DNA of 19,118 nt from Rhizobium sp. Q54 (GTDB lineage: Bacteria; Pseudomonadota; Alphaproteobacteria; Rhizobiales; Beijerinckiaceae). This document shows positions 1 to 5,987 of this stretch, piece after piece. Numbering within the stretch: position 1 is the first letter of the stretch; each line of letters opens with the position of its first letter. The notes beneath the pieces were generated by a model that did no database searches, had not been told where the DNA came from, and saw only the letters and a list, made by a program, of their open reading frames with translations. The position numbers and the translations under genes are program-made. Location: assembly GCA_945903655.1 (NCBI GenBank), contig CAMDOY010000028.1, forward strand, positions 1-19,118. The letters run 5' to 3'.

Positions 1-53
1 GACAAACAAACTCCAGTCTCGAATCCATCGCAGACACCTCGCGAAACGGCATC

Positions 54-77
54 CCGATCTCCTTTCTCTGAGATCGG
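54..77. repeat. 8-bp perfect inverted repeat
   Basis: CCGATCTC (54-61) and GAGATCGG (70-77) are perfect reverse complements around an 8-base pyrimidine-rich loop. No T-run follows on either strand, so it is not a classical terminator. It sits next to the insertion-sequence-like direct repeats and may be part of the same element end. Function is unknown. Confidence 0.4.
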
Positions 78-82
78 AAAAG

Positions 83-122
83 TGTCCACTATGTCTCCGA
101 ACACCTGTCCACTATGTCTCCG
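83..122. repeat. Two-copy 17-bp direct repeat, insertion-sequence-end-like
   Basis: TGTCCACTATGTCTCCG occurs twice without mismatch, at 83-99 and 106-122, with a 23-bp period and a 6-bp spacer (AACACC). Short repeats arranged like this, beginning with TGT, resemble the multiple transposase-binding repeats near the ends of IS21-type elements. No transposase gene lies in the window, so the element body would be to the left, or this is a solo remnant. The assignment to IS21 is inference from the arrangement; the repeat itself is seen directly. Confidence 0.45.
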
Positions 123-180
123 GTCTAAACACCCACGAGGGGGAGGGGATCGGCAAGCGTTGCGCTAAACATTTGAAATA

Positions 181-214
181 CAGAGTGCTTTTGACTTCTT
201 TACAGGGCGCTCTG
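181..214 (-). terminator. Possible terminator of the substrate-binding protein gene
   Basis: CAGAGTGC (181-188) and GCGCTCTG (207-214) form an 8-bp stem with one mismatch and an 18-base loop. On the minus strand it lies about 45 bases past the stop codon of the substrate-binding protein gene and is followed by a weak T-rich stretch (TATTTC). The long loop and weak tail make this a tentative call. Confidence 0.25.
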
Positions 215-259
215 AGCTTAAAGTGTTTCCCGACTGCCTAATGCCGACTGCCGACTGCC

Positions 260-1282
260 TCACTTATAAATCTCCTTCGCAAGCGCCAGGAACTCATCGA
301 TCCGCGTGAAATCCTCCGCCACCAGCGGCTTCACATCGGCGAGTTCGGCCACCTCTGCAGAGAGCTTCGCCTTCAGATCCGAAATCACGATGCCGTGGCC
401 GGTGTCGGCGTAGATTTCCTGCACCTCGTCCGTGAGATAGAAATCGCAGAGCAACCGCGCCGCATTGGGGTGGGGCGCGTTGCGCAGCACCGACACGGAA
501 TAGGACCCATAGGTGACGCCCTCCTGGGGGATCACCATCTTCACAGGCAGGCCCTTCAGGCGCGCGAATTCTGACAGGATCAGCGGCACATAGATCGCAA
601 ATTCCCCGCGCGCCACGCGCCGCGCCGCCTCGCCATAATCGCGGGAGAAGACCGGCTGCTGGGCCGCGAGTTTCTCGTGGAAGCCCCGCCCGAACTTGTC
701 CATGGTCATGTGGAACATGACGCGCCCGCCGCCCGCCGTGCGCGGATCGTCGAAGAGGATCTTGCCCTTCCATTTGGGGTCGAGCAGGTCCATCCAGCTC
801 TTGGGCTCGTCCGCAGGCTTCACCATGGCTGTGTTGATCAGCATGCCGTAGTTGATGGTGAAGATCGGCGTCTGCATGTCATCCGCCCGACTGGCGAAGG
901 CGGGCTTCAACCGCTTGGCGTTGGGCAAGCCGCCGTGGCTCTCGACGATCTTGTCGACCGAGATGGTCATGGCCGCGACGCTGGATGCGGTATGCTGCAC
1001 ATCGCCCAGAAAACGCCCCGCCGATTGCTCGATGCGGGCGCGCTCGCGCAACTCGCCGCCGCGCGCGGTCAGATATTCGATCTTGATCCCATAGGCCTTC
1101 TCGAAGGCGGTCGCGATGCGGCCATGGGAGATGGGCGAAATATAGGCCGAATAGACCACCACGCGCCCCTCGCGTTTCGCCGCCTCCACCAGCGCGGCGC
1201 TGGGCGCCGCATGGGCGCGGGAGGCGCCCAGACCCGTGAGCCCAGCGCTTGCGAGCATGGAGAATTTACGTCTTGTCAGCAT
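260..1282 (-). CDS. ABC transporter substrate-binding protein (extracellular solute-binding family 1), Tat-exported
   Basis: A 340-residue periplasmic solute-binding protein of the iron(III)/polyamine-like family (SBP family 1). The N-terminus has a twin-arginine signal (TRRKFSML, residues 3-10), a hydrophobic alanine/glycine stretch and an AHA-AP cleavage site near residue 25, so export by Tat is likely. The mature part starts with the family-typical segment 'LVEAAKREGRVVVYSA'. Around the middle it has a D-P-x-W-x-G-K-I segment followed by DDPRTAGGG, a hallmark of Fe(III)-type binding proteins. I chose the ATG at 1282 because GGGGGA lies 5 bases upstream and the signal peptide starts there; in-frame codons extend further upstream. 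No permease or ATPase gene is adjacent, so it is an orphan component here. Ligand unknown: iron, or a small organic anion. Confidence 0.85.
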   Translation of the reverse strand: MLTRRKFSMLASAGLTGLGASRAHAAPSAALVEAAKREGRVVVYSAYISPISHGRIATAFEKAYGIKIEYLTARGGELRERARIEQSAGRFLGDVQHTASSVAAMTISVDKIVESHGGLPNAKRLKPAFASRADDMQTPIFTINYGMLINTAMVKPADEPKSWMDLLDPKWKGKILFDDPRTAGGGRVMFHMTMDKFGRGFHEKLAAQQPVFSRDYGEAARRVARGEFAIYVPLILSEFARLKGLPVKMVIPQEGVTYGSYSVSVLRNAPHPNAARLLCDFYLTDEVQEIYADTGHGIVISDLKAKLSAEVAELADVKPLVAEDFTRIDEFLALAKEIYK

Positions 1283-1396
1283 GTTTTCCCCCGTCCCTGA
1301 CAGGGTGGCTGCGCACCCATGAGTCATGATCTTTCCGGGGCCCTGGCCGCCGGATCCGATCAAGCTAACCATGAACCACGCATTTGTCCAAAACTC

Positions 1397-1870
1397 TCAG
1401 AACTCCCGCCCGATCCGGCGATCCAGCGAAAACCGTCCGCCGCCGCCAAAGCAGATCGCGATGGAGAGCAGCATCATCAACAGCCCCACCTCGAAGCCGC
1501 GTGGCGACCACAGAAATCCGGACTTCATCTGGACGCCGAAGGTGATGACGAAGAGCAGCACCACCAGCGAAAAGGCGGCGAAGCGGGTGAAGAGGCCGAG
1601 GATGAGAAAAATCGCCCCGAACAATTCCGTCGCCGCCACAGCCCAGGACCAGGCCACCACATTCGGCAGGCCCAGAGCCGTCAGATTGCCAGCGGCGATG
1701 CGCGCATTGCCGCCCAGAAACATCTTGTCGATGCCCGACGGCAGAAACATCAGCCCCATGGTCACGCGGATGAGCGCGTAACTGAGCGGCGCCGCAAGGG
1801 CGTAGAGGGGCGCGAGGGCGGGAATGAAGAGCTTTTCGGCGCCCGCATCAGGGATTTCATCAATGATCAT
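1397..1870 (-). CDS. DoxX family membrane protein (second of tandem pair)
   Basis: A 157-residue DoxX-family integral membrane protein with about four hydrophobic segments. The 'SYALIRVTMGLMFLPSGIDK' helix near residues 30-50 carries the R...G...F..G pattern at the start of the family, and the C-terminus is GGGGRFSLDRRIGREF. The ATG at 1870 is preferred over an upstream alternative because GGGAG lies 7 bases upstream and a longer version would overlap the preceding gene. It starts 16 bases after the stop of the other DoxX gene, so the two are probably co-transcribed. DoxX proteins are variously linked to thiosulfate:quinone oxidoreduction, thiol/redox stress complexes and quinone metabolism. 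The sequence alone does not say which applies. Confidence 0.85.
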   Translation of the reverse strand: MIIDEIPDAGAEKLFIPALAPLYALAAPLSYALIRVTMGLMFLPSGIDKMFLGGNARIAAGNLTALGLPNVVAWSWAVAATELFGAIFLILGLFTRFAAFSLVVLLFVITFGVQMKSGFLWSPRGFEVGLLMMLLSIAICFGGGGRFSLDRRIGREF

Positions 1871-1886
1871 GTTGCGCTCCCACTCG

Positions 1887-2333
1887 TCAGAATTCACGGC
1901 CGATGCGCCGATCAAGGGAATAACGTCCACCGCCCCGCATGAGGAAGGCGATGCTCAGGAGAAACAGAAAGGCGGGATAATGATCGAAGGCGCCAAGCAT
2001 GAGCCAATGCTGCTTGCCGACTGGCGTGGCGCCGAGGGCGAAGAGAAACCACAGGCCCGTAAGCGCCAGGGCCGCCGGGCGGGTCAGCAAGCCCAGAACC
2101 AGCAGGGCGCCGCCCACCAGTTCGATCGCTCCAACGCCCTCGGGCGTCAGCCATTCCACCGCCGGGTTGAAGCCGAAGGTGGGATTGTCCGTGAACAGGC
2201 GCGCATAGCCGTGGATGAAGAAGATGGCGCCGCTGAACAGGCGCATCAGCGCGAAGGCGTAGGGCTCGACCCAACGATAGCTCCAGACCATCCAGGGCAG
2301 ATATTTGCGCATCTGCGCATCATGATCGCTCAT
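1887..2333 (-). CDS. DoxX family membrane protein (first of tandem pair)
   Basis: A 148-residue DoxX-family protein with the typical opening 'ALMRLFSGAIFFIHGYARLF' helix, a second helix containing IELVGGALLVLGLLTRPAA, and a hydrophobic C-terminal half. GGGGAG lies 6 bases before the ATG at 2333. It is the promoter-proximal gene of the DoxX pair and ends in RGGGRYSLDRRIGREF. Its last ten residues are identical to those of the downstream paralogue, although most of the codons differ. The two probably form a hetero-oligomer or arose by old duplication; this is inference. The substrate is not evident. Confidence 0.85.
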   Translation of the reverse strand: MSDHDAQMRKYLPWMVWSYRWVEPYAFALMRLFSGAIFFIHGYARLFTDNPTFGFNPAVEWLTPEGVGAIELVGGALLVLGLLTRPAALALTGLWFLFALGATPVGKQHWLMLGAFDHYPAFLFLLSIAFLMRGGGRYSLDRRIGREF

Positions 2334-2377
2334 ACGTTCTCCCCGATGGGCCTCATTTAAATCGCTGACATCATCCG

Positions 2378-2399
2378 ATTGTCTGGACAGAAATACAAT
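2378..2399. promoter_or_regulatory. Dyad in the doxX promoter region (putative operator)
   Basis: An inverted repeat with arms ATTGTCT and ATACAAT (one mismatch) lies 45-66 bases upstream of the first doxX start. On the minus strand a promoter-like pair overlaps it: TTGTAT, then 17 bases, then GATGAT. DoxX genes are often controlled by HxlR- or MarR-type repressors, which bind dyads of about this size, but no such regulator gene is in the window. Operator status is inference. Confidence 0.3.
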
Positions 2400-2665
2400 A
2401 GCTTGGGCATTGGCCCCGCTGCCGGACCCTGTTTTTCATCGCAGTCCGATTTTCAACTCCAGGGCGAGTTCGCGCCAGCGTTGCTGAGCCTAACAGACGT
2501 GGTCCGGGCGGGTGAAGAGCAAGAAGCTTAAGCGCCTGCGCCGGGGTCGTCAGCGGACGGCCGCCCGCAGCAAGCATGTCGCCGTCCAGTGATGGATCCT
2601 CACCTTTTTAGCTTTGAGCCAAATGCCAGAGGAAGAAGGGACCGCCATCGACCGCGTTGTTCAAG

Positions 2666-2710
2666 AAAAGTGGGGACGCCTGGTCAGCGACGCCCCCCCC
2701 ACGCCAGGCG
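2666..2710 (-). terminator. Putative terminator after the methyltransferase-like gene
   Basis: On the minus strand, 8 bases beyond the stop codon, the DNA can form CGCCTGG/CCAGGCG (plus-strand 2677-2683 and 2704-2710) or, alternatively, GTGGGG/CCCCAC (2670-2675 and 2697-2702). The second stem runs directly into TTTTCTT, as expected of a Rho-independent terminator. The two stems are mutually exclusive. An eight-cytosine run lies inside (plus strand). Confidence 0.4.
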
Positions 2711-2717
2711 GTCGACG

Positions 2718-3311
2718 TCACACCTTGCGATAGATGAGCAGCAATTCGTGCATGCCCACTTCCTCGACGCCTGCGTCACGCTCCCACTCCTTGATGATCT
2801 TCAGGGCTGAATCGAAGGCGAAGCTCTTTGTGTAGAACAGGATATAGCCGCCCGGGCGCGTCTTTTCCGTCAGCATGTCCAGCAATTGGCGATCCGTCAT
2901 GGCGCCATACTCATCATTTTTCTCGGTGCGGAATTCGCACAGGTGAAACAGGGTCACCACATCGAAATCGGGCAGGAGCCGCTTTTCCAGCTGATAGATG
3001 TCGCCGAAGAAGGTCTTGTAGCTTTTCTCCACATCCGGCCTGTCGATGGCCAGTTGCACGAAGGTGTCATATTCCTTGGGCGCAGCGGTGATGCCCAGCA
3101 CGCAATTGCCGCTGCCGTTCTCGGCCGTCTTCACGCCGACGATATGATGGCTGCCCGTGCCGAAATGAAAGATCGAAGCGTTCTGAATTCTCTTGACCTC
3201 GAGCCAGTCCACGAATTGCACGTCGCAGGGGCATTCTGCGATGCGAAGATCCCATACCGCATCCCAGAAATGCAGTTTGCCTTTACCCTCGGCGGCCATG
3301 CTTTCGTTCAT
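2718..3311 (-). CDS. Methyltransferase-like hypothetical protein
   Basis: A 197-residue protein that I recognise only as resembling a class I SAM-dependent methyltransferase fold. Residues 48-59 (FHFGTGSHHIVG) look like the glycine-rich SAM motif I at the end of a beta strand. DFDVVTLFHLCEF (115-127) matches the motif IV region, and RPGGYILFYTKSF (152-164) is the typical strand-loop after it; the chain ends in a hydrophobic strand (LLLIY). The early ECPCD segment (26-30) holds two cysteines. The acidic residue that binds the SAM ribose is not obvious, so catalysis is uncertain. I chose the ATG at 3311 because AGGAG lies 6 bases upstream; a TTG at 3329 overlapping the preceding stop codon is possible but lacks such a site. 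It follows the transporter gene by 14 bases, so the two are almost certainly one operon. Confidence 0.65.
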   Translation of the reverse strand: MNESMAAEGKGKLHFWDAVWDLRIAECPCDVQFVDWLEVKRIQNASIFHFGTGSHHIVGVKTAENGSGNCVLGITAAPKEYDTFVQLAIDRPDVEKSYKTFFGDIYQLEKRLLPDFDVVTLFHLCEFRTEKNDEYGAMTDRQLLDMLTEKTRPGGYILFYTKSFAFDSALKIIKEWERDAGVEEVGMHELLLIYRKV

Positions 3312-3325
3312 TCCTTGCTCCTGTA

Positions 3326-5158
3326 TCAAGCCTTTATGGTAACGACGTCACTCTTGCGCTTTGGCCGCAGGCGGGACGTCGCGCCTGTGCGGGTCACTTC
3401 CTCGAGCTTGCCGGGTTCATCGCCCGATCGCGTCAGGACGAAGGTGCGGTCATAGAGATGGGCGGGCCCTGGCCGGTTGCTGATGTCTATGATGACCGAG
3501 GCTTTGCAGCGCTCGAAGACAAGGCGGGTCAGCTCCGCCTGGGCGCCTGCGTCGCATGCGGAGAGCGCGTCTTCCAGAACGATGACGCCGGGCTTTTGCA
3601 GCAGGAGGCGCGCGATGGCGCATCGCTGTTTTTCATCGGCGGACAGGGTCTGCATCCACCGCGCTTTCTGGGGAAGGCGGCCGACCAGATGCGAGAGGCC
3701 GCAGAGGTTCAGGGCGCCGGCGATCTCCTCGGGGGGAAAGGTCCCCGTGGGCGCCGGACATTGGATGGCTTCCTCCAGCACGCCTTCGGGCAGATAGGGC
3801 GCGGCATGGGCGATCACCGCCTCATAGCCTGCGGGCACGGAGAGATATCCCGACCCCCAGGGCCAGAAGCCGAGGATGGCGCGCGCCAGCACGTTTTTCC
3901 CCGCCCCCATGTCCCCGGTGATCATCACCCTTTCGCCGCTGCGGAAGGTGGCGTGCCCGGTCTCGATGATCTTTCGCCCGTCCCGGTCTGCAAGCATCAG
4001 CGCCCCAAGGGTGAGGGATTCGCCGCCATGCACGATCATGCGATTGTGCAGGCCCTCATTGGGATCGGGACGATCAAGATCGTCGAGGGCGTCGGCGAGC
4101 TCCACCACGCGCCGCGCCGAGGCGAACCATTCGGCGACCTGCCGGTAATTGTCCGTCAACCAGCTGATGGCGAGCTGCACCTGCACGAAGGCGGACGCCA
4201 GCTGCATCATTTCGCCAAGCGTCAGGCCTCCGGCCATATATTTCGGCAAGGCCATGACGATGGGAACCGTGGGGATCAAGGCGCTGTTGGCGTTCATCAC
4301 CCAGGTCACATTGCAATGCTGGCGCACCATGGCGAGCCAATTGCCCACAAGTCCTTCGTAAATGCCAGCGAGTCTGGTCCTCTCGTGAGATTCGGCCTTT
4401 GTCAGGGCGATGCTTTCGGCGCTTTCACGCAACTGGATCGTGCGGGCGCGAAACAGCGCCTCCGATTCATTGCGGGCGGCGGTGGCCGCGCCCAGACGCC
4501 GCCCCACGATGGGAACAAGACAGGATACGCTTACCCCATAAATAACGGCGCCAATGACCATGAAGGCGGGAATGGTGATCGAAGCGCCTGCGATGGATAC
4601 GGTGAGGGCGCCGCCCACATGCCACAAAACGCCAATGAAAATGGAGGCCGCGAGCAAGGCGGTGAAGATGCCGATAGCGAAATCGGTCAATGGTTCAATG
4701 GCGAGACGCACGTCATCGGAGATGCGATATTCGGGGTTGGCGAGCCCGTTCTCCACTCGCGTCATGCGCAAGAACCGCTGATCGCCGATCCAGCGATCCA
4801 GCAACGTCCCCGTACACCATTCGCGCCAGCGCACCTGCAGGGTTTCGCGAGTCCACACGATGCCCACGCCCACGGCGGCGGCGCTTGCCACCAGCAAAAG
4901 CAAGACGCCCACCGCGCGCCCCGCCTCCATGGTGTCGCGATTGCCGATGGCGTCGAAAAACCAGCGATTCCATTGATTGAAACCGACATCGACAAAGAGC
5001 CGCAAGATCAGAAACCCTGTGAGGCCAAGGGTGAAAGACCATGCAAGCCGCTTGCTTTGACCATGCCAGAAGCCACCCACGATGGCGGCGAGTCGGCGAG
5101 CAATGCGCCAGTTCATTCCAGCGGGCCGCGCATCAGATTCAGCCGACGAATAGGACAT
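3326..5158 (-). CDS. SbmA/BacA-like ABC transporter, fused permease/ATPase with degenerate ATPase motifs
   Basis: A 610-residue inner-membrane ABC half-transporter of the SbmA/BacA-YddA type. The N-terminal two thirds hold about six hydrophobic segments (around 40-60, 85-101, 160-180, 190-215, 290-305, 312-335) and the family motif NPEYRISDDVRLAIEPLTDF (141-160). The C-terminal ATPase domain starts near 375. Its motifs are all altered: Walker A is GDMGAGKN (415-422; Asn for Ser/Thr), the Q-loop glutamine position before PYLP is Ala (about 452), the signature is LSADE (505-509), Walker B ends VLED (527-530; acidic pair reversed from DE), and the H-loop position is Asn561 in place of His. The frame is fully open, so this is not simple decay. 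SbmA/BacA relatives without an ATPase domain import peptides using the proton gradient, so a non-ATP-driven role is possible (inference). The ATG at 5158 follows an in-frame stop closely; its ribosome site is weak. Confidence 0.8.
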   Translation of the reverse strand: MSYSSAESDARPAGMNWRIARRLAAIVGGFWHGQSKRLAWSFTLGLTGFLILRLFVDVGFNQWNRWFFDAIGNRDTMEAGRAVGVLLLLVASAAAVGVGIVWTRETLQVRWREWCTGTLLDRWIGDQRFLRMTRVENGLANPEYRISDDVRLAIEPLTDFAIGIFTALLAASIFIGVLWHVGGALTVSIAGASITIPAFMVIGAVIYGVSVSCLVPIVGRRLGAATAARNESEALFRARTIQLRESAESIALTKAESHERTRLAGIYEGLVGNWLAMVRQHCNVTWVMNANSALIPTVPIVMALPKYMAGGLTLGEMMQLASAFVQVQLAISWLTDNYRQVAEWFASARRVVELADALDDLDRPDPNEGLHNRMIVHGGESLTLGALMLADRDGRKIIETGHATFRSGERVMITGDMGAGKNVLARAILGFWPWGSGYLSVPAGYEAVIAHAAPYLPEGVLEEAIQCPAPTGTFPPEEIAGALNLCGLSHLVGRLPQKARWMQTLSADEKQRCAIARLLLQKPGVIVLEDALSACDAGAQAELTRLVFERCKASVIIDISNRPGPAHLYDRTFVLTRSGDEPGKLEEVTRTGATSRLRPKRKSDVVTIKA

Positions 5159-5389
5159 GCGGTCGTGTCCGTTTCCTCACTTTATTGAAGAGGCCTAAGA
5201 CCCCTCACGCCAATGACAGGAGGCTTCCAGGCGCCCCGCCTCTGACTTCACTGGAAAGAGTGTTTCTCAAGAAGATGATCATTGCCAGTGTGATGAAAGC
5301 TCAGCACCGCTGTCGTGTGATCGCCCTCCATCCGCTGCACCCATCCTTAAAGATCTGTTTTTGAAGACCTAAAGCTACTTTTGATCAAC

Positions 5390-5433
5390 GAGATCTGCGC
5401 CTGGCTTCACGCAAGCCTTCACCCTCAGATCTC
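5390..5433. repeat. Nested stem-loop with AGATCT arms
   Basis: GAGATCTG (5390-5397) pairs perfectly with CAGATCTC (5426-5433). Inside, GGCTT (5403-5407) pairs with AAGCC (5413-5417) around a five-base loop. The two-tier structure is exact over 13 base pairs. No T-run follows, so a structured RNA or a protein-binding dyad is as likely as a terminator. Confidence 0.4.
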
Positions 5434-5842
5434 AGAAACGTGATCGAATCGTGACATTCTCCAAGGTGCTGCGTGCCGGGTTGCGGCGGTTGCGCCTGTC
5501 AGGGCGCTCCGGTGGCGCGCTGCGGGCTTGCGCGTTTCAGGCGCTGGCGGCCTCCATCAGGGCCATGCTGGAGTCGCGAAGGGCCCGGCGGCGGGCAGGC
5601 CAAACCTGACCTCTCGCCCCGCCCGGTTTGCCCCCCGGCGAAAAAACGCGCTTTTCTGGCGCGATCCGTGTATGAGGAACGCAACAGGAGCCGTCTGGAG
5701 CGGACCTCAGGGGCGCCAGGTGGCGGCCAAGGGGGCCCAACCCAGGCCAACCCCGCGCAGCTGAAGTCTTTTTTATCGACAACTCCATGCCTTAGAAGTG
5801 GTCGGTTTCAAGCTCGTCAATGTGCGATTCATGGGCGCCTCC

Positions 5843-5887
5843 CAGCGCTTTTACGGCCCCTCCGCCCGTTTTGGGCCGGATGCGCTG
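5843..5887 (+). promoter_or_regulatory. Nested stem-loop in the helicase upstream region
   Basis: CAGCGC (5843-5848) pairs with GCGCTG (5882-5887), and within it GGCCC (5855-5859) pairs with GGGCC (5873-5877). It ends 100 bases before the helicase start and would lie in its 5' leader if transcription begins upstream. Genes for DEAD-box cold-shock helicases often have long structured leaders, so a role in expression control is plausible but unproven. Confidence 0.35.
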
Positions 5888-5987
5888 AGGAGACCGCCGC
5901 AACGCCGCCGAACCGATCCAGCGCGCATCTCGTTGTTCTTGCGCCTTCCGAGTCCCACCCCCTTCTCATAGTCAGGCCCCTCGCCTT

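Larger units (their letters stand above)
2334..2717. other. Intergenic stretch, no intact gene
   Basis: About 380 bases between the doxX pair and the methyltransferase-like gene. It holds the putative doxX promoter/operator at its left edge and a terminator-like structure at its right edge. In between, one minus-strand frame (2436-2489) reads QQRWRELALELKIGLR before a stop, but an in-frame TAG interrupts it at 2490-2492. This may be the decayed end of a gene I cannot identify. I see no intact coding region. Confidence 0.5.
5159..5987. other. Long divergent spacer without recognisable gene
   Basis: About 830 bases between the minus-strand transporter and the plus-strand helicase. Short open frames exist on both strands, but they are rich in Pro/Arg/Gly, lack ribosome sites and resemble no family I know. 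The stretch should hold two divergent promoters. It contains three copies of the palindrome AGATCT (5351, 5391, 5427), a nested stem-loop at 5390-5433, a GC-rich block near 5575-5650 and a second nested stem-loop at 5843-5887. I see no tRNA-like T-loop. An unannotated small RNA or a long structured 5' leader of the helicase is possible. Confidence 0.5.

Noticed and set aside
231..259. Repeated CGACTGCC units just past the substrate-binding protein stop codon
   Set aside because: Three short copies, the middle one incomplete; likely local slippage and not a functional array.
1334..1354. GC-rich imperfect hairpin between doxX and the substrate-binding protein gene
   Set aside because: Interrupted stem without a T-run; not distinguishable from chance in GC-rich DNA.
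2371..2577. 68-codon minus-strand frame between doxX and the methyltransferase-like gene
   Set aside because: No ribosome site or family match; part of it may be a frame of a decayed gene, reported only as a weak finding.
3312..3329. TTG start for the methyltransferase-like gene overlapping the transporter stop
   Set aside because: The ATG at 3311 has a well-placed AGGAG; the TTG has none.
3458..5188. 576-codon plus-strand frame across the transporter gene
   Set aside because: Antisense to the SbmA/BacA-like gene, rich in Gly/His/Ala, no ribosome site or domain.
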